From contig JAXCGZ010007648.1 of assembly GCA_037179515.1 (NCBI GenBank), positions 77,501 through 141,500 on the forward strand: a stretch of DNA of 64,000 nt, written 5' to 3'. Every line of letters starts with the position of its first letter. The first letter of the stretch is position 1. This DNA is from Halocaridina rubra (Eukaryota; Arthropoda; Malacostraca; Decapoda; Atyidae). Of this stretch, positions 1-36,542 are shown one piece after another. The position numbers and the translations under genes were made by a program. The notes below the pieces were generated by a model that did no database searches, had not been told where the DNA came from, and was given only the letters and a program-made list of their open reading frames with translations.

Positions 1-780
1 TTCGTGTATTTTGAGTGTGTACAATTGTATGAAAATCTTGGTACCACGAGTTCATGGTCATATCAAAACAGAATGCACTGCTCCCGATTGACGGTAGATA
101 TAACGCTGATATGTGCTGGTTGTTTAATGAATTTTACCCTCGAAAATATGGCAACAGGAGGTGAGAAATTAAGCTACAATCTTTATTTCAAAGTAAAAGA
201 GACAGACTACACTAAGGAGCTTGGAAACAGGGCAGCAGCAAGGATTTGTGTGTGGCGACAGGAAGGTTCTTTTGTTAAGTTTTGCATTGTTTTATAGCTG
301 TTATCATGTAGGATTTTTCACTCCAAAAATTTCTTGCTTTTGTTCTACTGTACTCCTAGCTTGAGTTTTGTATACAGTAATGTTATCTGCTATATGTAAG
401 ATGCTTTTGTAATGTTTTTTGCTATGGGGTAAATTACATTGTTAATATTTTGTAATGTATCACTAGCTTGTTTAAACAGTACACTATTAAATACAACAAA
501 AACTTTTCTCCTGATTATGCCCTGCTGAGACGGAGGTGCATCTAATATGCTCAAGTGTCTTATATGCCATTAAATAATGTAACATAGACTAGAATATGTA
601 CCACAAGCCACCAATATGAGTAGTCGAGAATGTGTTCAAAGTTTTGCAGCAACAGCACACCAATGTCTTATATTGTGAGGATGACTGATGCTAAGGGTGC
701 TCTTTCAGCTTGCTGCTACCTCTTTGCCTGAGTACTACTCATGATCTCAAATAGCACCACTGCATAATAATAATATTAAT
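1..780. other. Non-coding stretch at window edge
   Basis: No recognisable gene. A 97-codon plus-strand frame (4-297) matches no family I know and is not bounded by good splice sites. Downstream sequence is AT-rich and contains ATTAAA near 487, so a neighbouring plus-strand gene could end here, but this is unsupported. Confidence 0.3.
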
Positions 781-790
781 ACATGGAGAA

Positions 791-796
791 TTTAAT
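791..796 (-). terminator. Possible polyadenylation signal of DYNC2I1
   Basis: ATTAAA on the minus strand, about 340 nt past the stop codon. It is the nearest common signal variant I found; the span between it and the stop is AT-rich and shows no AATAAA. Transcript evidence is lacking. Confidence 0.25.
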
Positions 797-1136
797 GAAT
801 AATTGCATTAGAATTATATTAAAACTACAATAACAGCATGAGAACACAATATATGTCAAATTCCGCTAAAGTAACGTATATTCAGCTTATAGTTAAAAAT
901 TTTTACGTTAATGCGTGACATAAGTAATAGATTCGGCTGTATTTTATCATATACTTCTTTCATTGTAAAATAATTGTAATATACCATATTATGTAATCTC
1001 TAGATCTACTGTTTTGTCTTCTCTCTTTATGTAAAGACCCTATGTCCTTCAATGAGTAAATATTTAGATAATACTCAAATCTCTCCACCATACATTATAC
1101 TTTTGCTGTATTTACATAAACACCCTAAGTCTATAA

Positions 1137-26008
<24,872 letters not shown>

Positions 26009-26340
26009 TCTCTACTTCTGCAATATTCAATAACCTACAGTATACAGTAAAACTATACAGCATTTAAGAAAAATAGGCATATAGATTTTAGTTACCGCTA
26101 GAATAGCAACCTAAAGGTGAACATTTTCTGTTTTAGAAAAAATATAAAGCAAATCATTGTAAAGGAATTCAGCTCATACTTGTCACTCCATAGTCATCAA
26201 TATACTCACTGCCCACATACATTGGCAATGCAGGTTCTTACACATTCATACTTTTAACTACTCCTATCCTGTGTTGATACATGAAAAATAGTCACTTGAG
26301 ATCAATTTCAAAAATAGGCACCTCATGTAATTTTTAGGTG
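26009..26340. other. Upstream of DYNC2I1 start; 5' UTR not resolved
   Basis: Contains the acceptor TTGCAG about 10 nt above the ATG. No upstream coding exon or promoter element could be identified by eye between here and 30.6 kb. Confidence 0.35.
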
Positions 26341-26349
26341 CTTTATCTG

Positions 26350-26392
26350 GGAATGAGGTATGGTTAGGTTGGCTAGGTTAGGTTAGGTTAAC
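26350..26392 (+). repeat. TTAGG-type pentamer run
   Basis: GGTTAGGTTGGCTAGGTTAG then GTTAGGTTAAC: period-5 repeats of the arthropod telomere pentamer TTAGG, interstitial. Confidence 0.7.
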
Positions 26393-26647
26393 TAAACTTT
26401 AATTAACATGTTCCTAGTCTAGCCTCACTTCCACACTAAGCACTAAATATTACATCAGGTGCCTATTCTGTGACTGATCTGTCGCCTTTCAGTGAAATTA
26501 TCACTATCTAACTTACCTAACATACGGTTTAAGTAAGTAAGCATATCATTACAGATATGTGAAAAAAGCTGCTTAACAACCATGACCAAAAATCATTAAT
26601 CATTTGGTGCTACTTCTGCTTGTTATCTACAAAGAAAAATTATCTAC

Positions 26648-26692
26648 GAGGTTAGGTTAGGTTAGTTTAGATAAGGTAAGGTTAGGTTATAT
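26648..26692 (+). repeat. TTAGG-type pentamer run
   Basis: GAGGTTAGGTTAGGTTAGTT followed by TAGATAAGGTAAGGTTAGGTT. Interstitial, partly degenerate. Confidence 0.7.
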
Positions 26693-26802
26693 TCATGACA
26701 CGTAGATAAAAAGGGGAAGTGGCACCAATCATTTTTACTATCCATTAATTATACAGCTAGTAGGGTACGTATATTAACAGAGAAATATTTATGTTTGATA
26801 TT

Positions 26803-26950
26803 GTTTGTGTCACTATTAATCCCTATTCAAATGGGAGTGGACACAAATAGGTTGAAGCTAGGAAATTATGGCTGGATGCCATTCCTAACATCCCCGCTGT
26901 GAGCTAAAACACGGGTTTATCACTTCCCAAATGATGTGCACTAACCACAT
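26803..26950 (-). repeat. tRNA-derived SINE
   Basis: Reverse of the SINE: GTCACTATTAATCCCTATTC, AAATGGGAGTGGACACA, AGGTTGAAGC, GGCTGGATGCCATTCC, then CCGCTGTGAGCTAAAACACGG toward the tRNA-like head. Confidence 0.7.
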
Positions 26951-27224
26951 ATATTAACATAATAAAATTTAACTTAAATTGGAATCAGCGCCTTTGCTAA
27001 GGAGTCGGGCAGCCGTAATGCTATTCTGAAAGCTTTCACCATATCCTGAGGACTCTGCCTGGTCCCACAGTGTCTGATGCCCCTTAACTACCATAAAGTA
27101 CTGAACCTAACCATCCTATTCACGTGGTATTAGCAGTGTAACAAAACCAATACTCTAAGAGATAATGGTTTTTTTTTTATCTTTACTTGTATTGCTACAT
27201 CAGATTGAACTTGTATAGATGAGT

Positions 27225-27540
27225 GACCCCCAGAACCCCATGTAGAGTTAAATAAGCACATAAATTGTTAGGTTGGGTTACGTCACTTTCAATTCGGTGA
27301 CTTGTCATGTAAATCATATATGACGGTATTATTTCAGTTATGGGAATTATGCTAGGGAGGACGCGTTCTCCTAGGTGAGGTTTGGTTAGGACGCACCCAA
27401 AATGTTTTTTCGATACTTTTCTTTGTGGAATAAAGGTTTATGTGCTTCATTTCTGCTGCATATCCCCTCTTCTAAAAATTTACCAATATGACTAACCCTA
27501 GAGCACTCTGAGGTCATTTTTCTTTACAAGAGACTAGCAA
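27225..27540 (+). repeat. TTAGG-containing dispersed repeat, longer copy
   Basis: GACCCCCAGAACCCCATGTA, AGTTAAATAAGC, GTTAGGTTGGGTTACG, then about 200 nt not present in the 22.8-kb copy, and the end CTAACCCTAGAGCACTCTGA. The extra middle suggests an insertion or a longer ancestral element. Confidence 0.55.
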
Positions 27541-28571
27541 ATGATAAGAATAAGCACATATTTTAAGGGATTTCTTTACACTGATTTAAATATTAAGGTG
27601 ATAATCTGATTATTCCGAGAGAAACCAATAAGCCAATACCACTATAAAAAATGCCATCAAACTACAACCAAATTTTAACCTAATCCAAAGTAAGAATGTA
27701 AAAATACCAGAATTAGAAACCACCAAAATTACTGCTAAATGCTGACTCGTTACCAATTAATTATATCCAAGAATTCGGTCCCAAATTGATGAATATATAA
27801 TGATCTGATATTACAAGGTCGAAATCTGTCAAAACAACATTCATTACTCTCCTAAAAAAAAATACTTTAAGTTATAACAACGTATTAATTACTTAAGTTT
27901 TGAGTTCACAGATATCACCGTCTTAGGTAAAAAAAAAAAATATGTAGATGAGGGAAACCCTTGATAATAAGTACAAATATTTCTACTTCTTCACTCCTTT
28001 CTCAGTCTGTTGGAATATTCTCAGCTGTCAAAAACAAGTTTTTCATTCACCATTGTTCTTAAGTTAGGATAAAACTTAGATTTACCACGTGTTTAAACAG
28101 ATTGCGCAAGCTATTTGATATATATAATAAAAAAATATGGATTTGAAATATCATATAAAGTAATGATATCTTTATTTTTCATTTTATTGATAGTAAATAT
28201 ATATACTGCACAAAGGTAATTTTAAGATCTTTATTGAATTAAAGAATTACCGTAATATCGCCCATACAAACTTTTAGTAAATCAAACTTCACGTGTTGCT
28301 AACATCGTCTGTAACCAAAACAAACAATGGAATGTCAGAGGAAGTGAGGAATGCGCATTCTACATCAACAAATGTTTATGCATTATTTTATGCTTATTTC
28401 ATTATTATTATTATTTAGTTCGTTTATTGATAATGACACAATTGTATTTTACTGATATAATAATATGTGATTTTTCGTATGTGAATCATATAAGGTTCAC
28501 TATTCATGACCAATTCTAAACGGAAATACAGTGAATTTTATATTATTTATTATTATTTATTTCAATCCTAC

Positions 28572-28574
<3 letters not shown>

Positions 28575-28613
<39 letters not shown>
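28575..28613. repeat. (GA)n microsatellite
   Basis: Perfect GA dinucleotide tract in intergenic sequence. Confidence 0.97.
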
Positions 28614-28615
<2 letters not shown>

Positions 28616-28764
28616 CGTGGTAATAAATAAATAAAATAATTTAATTGCATATAAATAAGAAATATCAAAATTGCAAAAGTGTAAAGATGAATCATTATAA
28701 AATGAAGAGTAATAAAATAAATATTTACTCTTTGCATTTACTGTTATCACATTACCAAGAATAA

Positions 28765-28977
<213 letters not shown>

Positions 28978-29027
28978 CTTGGATAATATCGATTATCTAT
29001 TATTTATATAGGTGTCACCGGGGCCAC

Positions 29028-29187
29028 AATAGCGCAGTGGTAGAGTGCGCGAGTCATTATTCGACATACCCGAGTTTGTTACCACCGCTGGGCGTTATGA
29101 AGGGCATCCCACCTTAATCCCTCAGCTCTAACATGTCTGTGCCCACCTCCATTCTAATGGAGATTAAATGTGACTCATAAATCGGTG
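29028..29187 (+). repeat. tRNA-derived SINE
   Basis: Head GGGGCCACAATAGCGCAGTG then GTAGAGTGCGCGAGTC (A-box-like), a mid GAGTTTGTTACCACCGCTGG (degenerate B box), then GGGCATCCCACCTTAATCCC and CTCTAACATGTCTGTGCCC, then CCATTCTAATGGAGATTAAA. Confidence 0.75.
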
Positions 29188-29321
29188 TATCTATTTACAA
29201 GGGTGTAATCAATATGGCTGCTGAGTGGGCAGGCACAAGGCACTATAGACGGTACACTTATTATTTCACACCATCGTTTTTTTTTGTTTTTTTATTTTTT
29301 TGGGGGGGGCTTTTCATATGT

Positions 29322-29488
29322 AACAATGAGTAGCCATTCAAAAAGGGTTGGGCACAGACAGGTTGGGGCTGGGGGATTAAGGCTAGATGCCCTTTCCAGC
29401 ACTTCACGATGGGATCGAACCCGCAATAGTCAGGCTTGTCACTTCCCGACATGCGCGATCTATCACTGAGCTAACGCGCCACCCTTCC
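29322..29488 (-). repeat. tRNA-derived SINE, well-preserved head
   Basis: On the minus strand: GGTGGCGCGTTAGCTCAGTG, ATAGATCGCGCATGTCGGGA, then a clear B box GCGGGTTCGATCCCATC, then the core GGGCATCTAGCCTTAATCCC. The head has recognisable tRNA A and B boxes, which identifies the family as tRNA-derived. Confidence 0.82.
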
Positions 29489-29518
29489 GTATCATCTCGT
29501 ATGTATACATACAAAAAC

Positions 29519-29580
29519 AATGTCTGCAGTCCTTTTGTAAGGGGGGGATGGCCTAGTCAAAGCACACATTCACTCATTAA
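29519..29580 (+). repeat. Dispersed palindrome-core repeat
   Basis: GCAGTCCTTTTGTAAGGGGG followed by GGATGGCCTAGTCAAAGCAC and ACATTCACTCA. Shares the right flank with the 23.7-kb and 20.0-kb copies. Confidence 0.65.
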
Positions 29581-29589
29581 TATAATATT

Positions 29590-30560
29590 ATAGTGAAGAA
29601 ACTATTTCTTTCCTCAACTCTTAAAATAAAATTTTTGTTTATGAAAAAATTATATCAAACAATGATTATAAAACATAAAAAGCTGTGTGTGTGTTAACCT
29701 AATTGTGATTTGCATAATTGCTCTCACGAACCATTGCTCGATGCTCGTACCTCTGTCTCTAAGTTAGTTGATTTTTTTATTCACCAAGACTTACCATATC
29801 ATTCAATATAATTTGTACGTACGTGTATTTGTGTATTTACTTATTTGTGTCGGTATTATCTTTATTCTCTTAAGTAATAAAAACTATAAAGGCTAAGAGC
29901 AATAATAAATAATGTTAAAAAAAATCCAGATTCCTGGTTGTTTTTTTAGAATTTTATATAACACAGATAAAAAGTATGACGGTATTATATCAGTACAATC
30001 AAACACAATTCTACCATTACAAATGTGTCGTATAGATATTCTCTACACTAACAGACCAGAGCTACAGCATCCGAGGTGATAATGGATATGCATAGATACT
30101 CAACACTTAGTTTATTTAGTTATACACTTATTTTATGCCTCAATGCCTCCACCCCCTTAAGGTAAAATGTTAACCCTTTTTGTGCCCACAAGACTGCTCT
30201 TCTCTCCCTGCTTCTGACTCTTTTGTATCACCAAGATGGCAGGGCGTGGTATCCTTGGTGATATCTCCACCAATAAGCTTCTAGAGAAGGGGGAACCAAC
30301 CAATCACCTATAGTGTGAGGGACTTGCCTAAAGGAATGCCAGTTTGATACTTGGAACATTCTAACATAAGTGCCTGTATGTATACTTTCCCAAGTACACA
30401 TGTATGTATGTACAATGCATAGTTTGTTGTGGAGGCTGGTTTTCGGTTCTCATGGGAACAATACAGAAATGTGAAACATTTCTGACCTCCATCGATCAGG
30501 GAGACAGAGGTGTGAGAGGCCAATGGGTTGAACCATAGATCTTGTCATCTCTCTGTAAAC
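29590..30560. other. Intergenic stretch, nothing recognised
   Basis: AT-rich to mixed sequence; a small patch at 30160-30290 has higher GC but no convincing frame. It ends in the direct-repeat flank of the LINE-A triplet. Confidence 0.4.
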
Positions 30561-32152
30561 ACACACTTTACACAGGACAACACATGGGTAATGTCACGTT
30601 ACGCCACTTGGGTAACACAGAGAGCATCAACCTTACAGCCACAGAGGTATGCAAAGCGCTGATGGATTTAGATGTTCATAAAGCTACAGGTCCCAATGAC
30701 ATATCCCCTCATGTGCTTAAAAAATGCGCAAACACAATATCAGTGGCACTAAGTATCATATTTAAGGAGTCACTGGAGTCGGGGGAGATTCCAAGATGCT
30801 GGAAACAAGCAAATGTGATACCTATCTTCAAAAAGGGAAGGAGGGATACGGCTCTGAACTATAGACCAGTTTCCTTGACCAGCATAGTTTGCAAAGTTAT
30901 GGAGAAACTACTAAGGAAACATATCTCTCATCACTTGGAATCCTTCAACTTTTTGTCAGTGAGGCAACATGGCTTCAGAGAAGGTAGATCAACAGTAACG
31001 AACTTATTAGAATTTTATGATGAGGTAAGCCAAATCTTACAGGAAAGAGAGGGCTGGGCAGATTGCATATTCCTAGACTTCCAGAAAGCGTTTGACACTG
31101 TTCCACATGGGACACTTATTAGGAAGCTGCAATCAATGGCTAGAATAGGTGGAAATGTTTTGGAATGGATAAAAACTTACTTAGAAGGAAGGGAACAGAG
31201 GGTTAGAGTAAGACACTCAGTGTCTGAATGGAGAAGAGTTAGTAGTGGAGTTGCACAGGGTTCAGTTTTAGGGCCACTTTTGTTCCTTGTATATGTAAAT
31301 GACCTACCAGAGTCTGTAAATTCATTCATGAATATGTTTGCAGATGATGCAAAGATTGTGAAGAAAGTAAAAAACGAGAACAATGGTAGAGAACTTCAGG
31401 AGGATCTAAATAATCTGCATGAGTGGTCAGAAAAGTGGCTAATGAAATTCAATACTTCAAAATGTAAGGTAATGAGAATGGGTACAAGTGCAAGAAGGCC
31501 CAAGCTTGACTACTCGGTGGCTGGAGTACAACTTCAAGAGACAGAAAATGAGAGAGATCTAGGAGTAAACATACTGGCAGATTTGTCTCCAGAAATACAT
31601 AGAAATGGCATAGTAAGGGCAGCATATGCATTCTTATCAAATGTAAGGGTAGCCTTCAGGCACATGGACAAGGAAATGTTCAGAAATATTTATATAACCT
31701 ATGTGAGGCCAAAACTCGAATATGCAGCCCCCTTTTGGAATCCGCACTTGAAAAAGCACATAGCTAAGCTTGAAAAAGTTCAAAGACATGCCACGAAACT
31801 GGTGCCAGAAATACGCAATCTCAGTTATGATGAGAGGCTGAGGGAATTAGACTTACCATCACCCGAAGCTAGAAGAGTGAGGGGGGATATGGTGACAGTC
31901 TTTAAATTCCTTCATGGTTATGATAGAGTGGATAGGGATCGATATTTTGATATGGCTGGCTCTAGAACTAGAGGTCATAGTTTGAAGCTTGGTAAGAAAA
32001 CTTCTTCGCAGGATGTAAGGAAATACTTTTTCAGTGTAAGAGTAGTTGATAATTGGAATTGGCTAAGCGAGGAGGTAGTTAATGCTATCTCAATCCATAG
32101 TTTTAAGGACAGGTATGATAAGTATCACTTAAGTATAAAATGGAACCGATGA
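30542..32152 (+). CDS. LINE-A ORF2 C-terminal part (RT), unit A
   Basis: Uninterrupted 536-codon frame. The first about 25 residues come from flanking DNA; LINE-A homology starts near INLTATEV. RT blocks: KATGPNDISPHVL, NYRPVSLTSIVCKVMEK, motif A FLDFQKAFDTVPHG, motif B GVAQGSVLGPLLFLVYVNDL, motif C MFADDAKI, then the thumb and a C-terminal domain. The endonuclease is missing, so it cannot retrotranspose alone. One base gain near the end extends the protein to LSIKWNR. Confidence 0.85.
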   Translation: MSSLCKHTLYTGQHMGNVTLRHLGNTESINLTATEVCKALMDLDVHKATGPNDISPHVLKKCANTISVALSIIFKESLESGEIPRCWKQANVIPIFKKGRRDTALNYRPVSLTSIVCKVMEKLLRKHISHHLESFNFLSVRQHGFREGRSTVTNLLEFYDEVSQILQEREGWADCIFLDFQKAFDTVPHGTLIRKLQSMARIGGNVLEWIKTYLEGREQRVRVRHSVSEWRRVSSGVAQGSVLGPLLFLVYVNDLPESVNSFMNMFADDAKIVKKVKNENNGRELQEDLNNLHEWSEKWLMKFNTSKCKVMRMGTSARRPKLDYSVAGVQLQETENERDLGVNILADLSPEIHRNGIVRAAYAFLSNVRVAFRHMDKEMFRNIYITYVRPKLEYAAPFWNPHLKKHIAKLEKVQRHATKLVPEIRNLSYDERLRELDLPSPEARRVRGDMVTVFKFLHGYDRVDRDRYFDMAGSRTRGHSLKLGKKTSSQDVRKYFFSVRVVDNWNWLSEEVVNAISIHSFKDRYDKYHLSIKWNR

Positions 32153-32226
32153 GGAGACGGGAAGATACGAGCTTTGGGCTCTTTCCCGTAAACACAATTA
32201 GGTAATCACAATTAGGTAATCACAGG
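30619..32226 (+). mobile_element. LINE-A tandem unit A (5'-truncated)
   Basis: First and longest of three head-to-tail units. Starts inside ORF2 at INLTATEVCKALMDLDVHKA and runs through the reverse transcriptase to the tail (two AATTAGGTAATCAC units, then CAGG). Reading frame open from 30542 to 32152. Shares 3' variants with unit B: TCACTTAAGTATAAAATGG extending the C-terminus, and TCTTCGCAGG. Confidence 0.93.
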
Positions 32227-33522
32227 TCACTTGGAATCCTTCAACTTTTTGTCAGTGAGGCAACATGGCTTCAGAGAAGGTAGATCAACAGTAACAAACT
32301 TATTAGAATTTTATGATGAGGTAAGCCAAATCTTACAGGAAAGAGAGGGCTGGGCAGATTGCATATTCCTAGACTTCCAGAAAGCGTTTGACACTGTTCC
32401 ACATGGGAAACTTATTAGGAAGCTGCAGTCAATGGCTAGAATAGGTGGAAATGTTTTGGAATGGATAAAAACTTACTTAGAAGGAAGGGAACAGAGGGTT
32501 AGAGTAAGACACTCAGTGTCTGAATGGAGAAGAGTTAGTAGTGGAGTTGCACAAGGTTCAGTTTTAGGGCCACTTTTGTTCCTTGTATATGTAAATGACC
32601 TACCAGAGTCTGTAAATTCATTCATGAATATGTTTGCAGATGATGCAAAGATTGTGAAGAAAGTAAAAAACGAGAACAATGGTAGAGAACTTCAGGAGGA
32701 TCTAAATAATCTGCATGAGTGGTCAGAAAAGTGGCTAATGAAATTCAATACTTCAAAATGTAAGGTAATGAGAATGGGTACAAGTGCAAGAAGGCCCAAG
32801 CTTGACTACTCGGTGGCTGGAGTACAACTTCAAGAGATAGAAAATGAGAGAGATCTAGGAGTAAACATACTGGCAGATTTGTCTCCAAAAATACATATAA
32901 ATGGCATAGTAAGGGCATCATATGCATTCTTATCAAATGTAAGGGTAGCCTTCAGGCACATGGACAAGGAAATGTTCAGAAATATTTATGTAACCTATGT
33001 GAGGCCAAAACTCGAATATGCAGCCCCCTTTTGGAATCCGCACTTGAAAAAGCACATAGCTAAGCTTGAAAAAGTTCAAAGACATGCCACGAAACTGGTG
33101 CCAGAAATACGCAACCTCAGTTATGATGAGAGGCTGAGGGAATTAGACTTACCATCACTCGAAGCTAGAAGAGTGAGGGGGGATATGGTGACAGTCTTTA
33201 AATTCCTTCATGGTTATGATAGAGTGGATAGGGATCGATATTTTGATATGGCTGGCTCTAGAACTAGAGGTCATAGTTTGAAGCTTGGTAAGAAAACTTC
33301 TTCGCAGGATGTAAGGAAATACTTTTTCAGTGTAAGAGTAGTTGATAATTGGAATTGGCTAAGCGAGGAGGTAGTTAATGCTATCTCAATCCATAGTTTT
33401 AAGGACAGGTATGATAAGTATCACTTAAGTATAAAATGGAACCGATGAGGAGACGGGAAGATACGAGCTTTGGGCTCTTTCCCGTAAACACAATTAGGTA
33501 ATCACAATTAGGTAATCACAGG
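32227..33522 (+). mobile_element. LINE-A tandem unit B (recombinant)
   Basis: 1296-nt unit beginning at TCACTTGGAATCCTTC and ending CACAGG. Up to about 33160 it carries the variants of unit C (EIENERDLG, SPKIHINGIVRAS); from about 33300 it carries those of unit A (TCTTCGCAGG, CACTTAAGT). This is the pattern expected of an unequal-crossover product. Confidence 0.92.
32231..33448 (+). CDS. LINE-A ORF2 fragment (RT), unit B
   Basis: Open frame of 405 codons from ESFNFLSVRQHGFREGRSTV through RT motifs A, B and C to the C-terminus LSIKWNR. It lacks the endonuclease and the first RT blocks. No independent start signal is evident; probably not expressed as such. Confidence 0.75.
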   Translation: MESFNFLSVRQHGFREGRSTVTNLLEFYDEVSQILQEREGWADCIFLDFQKAFDTVPHGKLIRKLQSMARIGGNVLEWIKTYLEGREQRVRVRHSVSEWRRVSSGVAQGSVLGPLLFLVYVNDLPESVNSFMNMFADDAKIVKKVKNENNGRELQEDLNNLHEWSEKWLMKFNTSKCKVMRMGTSARRPKLDYSVAGVQLQEIENERDLGVNILADLSPKIHINGIVRASYAFLSNVRVAFRHMDKEMFRNIYVTYVRPKLEYAAPFWNPHLKKHIAKLEKVQRHATKLVPEIRNLSYDERLRELDLPSLEARRVRGDMVTVFKFLHGYDRVDRDRYFDMAGSRTRGHSLKLGKKTSSQDVRKYFFSVRVVDNWNWLSEEVVNAISIHSFKDRYDKYHLSIKWNR

Positions 33523-34800
33523 TCACTTGGAATCCTTCAACTTTTTGTCAGTGAGGCAACATGGCTTCAGAGAAGGTAGATCAACAGTAACAAACTTATT
33601 AGAATTTTATGATGAGGTAAGCCAAATCTTACAGGAAAGAGAGGGCTGGGCAGATTGCATATTCCTAGACTTCCAGAAAGCGTTTGACACTGTTCCACAT
33701 GGGAAACTTATTAGGAAGCTGCAGTCAATGGCTAGAATAGGTGGAAATGTTTTGGAATGGATAAAAACTTACTTAGAAGGAAGGGAACAGAGGGTTAGAG
33801 TAAGACACTCAGTGTCTGAATGGAGAAGAGTTAGTAGTGGAGTTGCACAAGGTTCAGTTTTAGGGCCACTTTTGTTCCTTGTATATGTAAATGACCTACC
33901 AGAGTCTGTAAATTCATTCATGAATATGTTTGCAGATGATGCAAAGATTGTGAAGAAAGTAAAAAACGAGAACAATGGTAGAGAACTTCAGGAGGATCTA
34001 AATAATCTGCATGAGTGGTCAGAAAAGTGGCTAATGAAATTCAATACTTCAAAATGTAAGGTAATGAGAATGGGTACAAGTGCAAGAAGGCCCAAGCTTG
34101 ACTACTCGGTGGCTGGAGTACAACTTCAAGAGATAGAAAATGAGAGAGATCTAGGAGTAAACATACTGGCAGATTTGTCTCCAAAAATACATATAAATGG
34201 CATAGTAAGGGCATCATATGCATTCTTATCAAATGTAAGGGTAGCCTTCAGGCACATGGACAAGGAAATGTTCAGAAATATTTATGTAACCTATGTGAGG
34301 CCAAAACTCGAATATGCAGCCCCCTTTTGGAATCCGCACTTGAAAAAGCACATAGCTAAGCTTGAAAAAGTTCAAAGACATGCCACGAAACTGGTGCCAG
34401 AAATACGCAACCTCAGTTATGATGAGAGGCTGAGGGAATTAGACTTACCATCACTCGAAGCTAGAAGAGTGAGGGGGGATATGGTGACAGTCTTTAAATT
34501 CCTTCATGGTTATGATAGAGTGGATAGGGATCGATATTTTGATATGGCTGGCTCTAGAACTAGAGGTCATAGTTTGAAGCTTGGTAAGAAAACTTCTTTG
34601 CAGGATGTAAGGAAATACTTTTTCAGTGTAAGAGTAGTTGATAATTGGAATTCGCTAAGCGAGGAGGTAGTAAATGCTATCTCAATCCATAATTTTAAGG
34701 ACAGGTATGATAAGTATCACTAAGTATAAAATGGAACCGATCAGGAGACGGGAAGATACGAGCTTTGGGCTCTTTCCCGTAAACACAATTAGGTAATCAC
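33523..34800 (+). mobile_element. LINE-A tandem unit C
   Basis: Last unit, ending with a single AATTAGGTAATCAC tail and then AGGACACCACATGAGTAATT, host flank that resembles the 5' flank of unit A. Distinct 3' variants: TTCTTTGCAGG, AATTCGCTAAGC, and CACTAAGTATAAAATGG (normal stop). Confidence 0.92.
33527..34723 (+). CDS. LINE-A ORF2 fragment (RT), unit C
   Basis: 398-codon open frame, nearly identical to unit B through the RT, ending at the standard C-terminus FKDRYDKYH. Same truncation point as unit B. Confidence 0.75.
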   Translation: MESFNFLSVRQHGFREGRSTVTNLLEFYDEVSQILQEREGWADCIFLDFQKAFDTVPHGKLIRKLQSMARIGGNVLEWIKTYLEGREQRVRVRHSVSEWRRVSSGVAQGSVLGPLLFLVYVNDLPESVNSFMNMFADDAKIVKKVKNENNGRELQEDLNNLHEWSEKWLMKFNTSKCKVMRMGTSARRPKLDYSVAGVQLQEIENERDLGVNILADLSPKIHINGIVRASYAFLSNVRVAFRHMDKEMFRNIYVTYVRPKLEYAAPFWNPHLKKHIAKLEKVQRHATKLVPEIRNLSYDERLRELDLPSLEARRVRGDMVTVFKFLHGYDRVDRDRYFDMAGSRTRGHSLKLGKKTSLQDVRKYFFSVRVVDNWNSLSEEVVNAISIHNFKDRYDKYH

Positions 34801-36376
<1,576 letters not shown>

Positions 36377-36542
36377 GTGATTACCTAATTGTGATTACCT
36401 AATTGTGTTTACGGGAAAGAGCCCAAAGCTCGTATCTTCCCGTCTCCTGATCGCTTCCATTTTATACTTAGTGATACTTATCATACCTGTCCTTAAAACT
36501 ATGGATTGAGATAGCATTAACTACCTCCTCGCTTAGCGAATT

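Noticed and set aside
4..297. 97-codon plus-strand open frame at the left edge
   Set aside because: No recognisable domain, ordinary composition, no supporting splice sites or neighbours; chance length in AT-rich DNA.
29322..29488. Functional tRNA gene
   Set aside because: A and B boxes are present but the cloverleaf is degenerate and is followed by the SINE core; a SINE explains it.
30619..34800. Three independent insertions of LINE-A at one site
   Set aside because: Identical truncation point, identical CACAGG junctions and a single variant switch in the middle unit fit tandem duplication and unequal exchange better.
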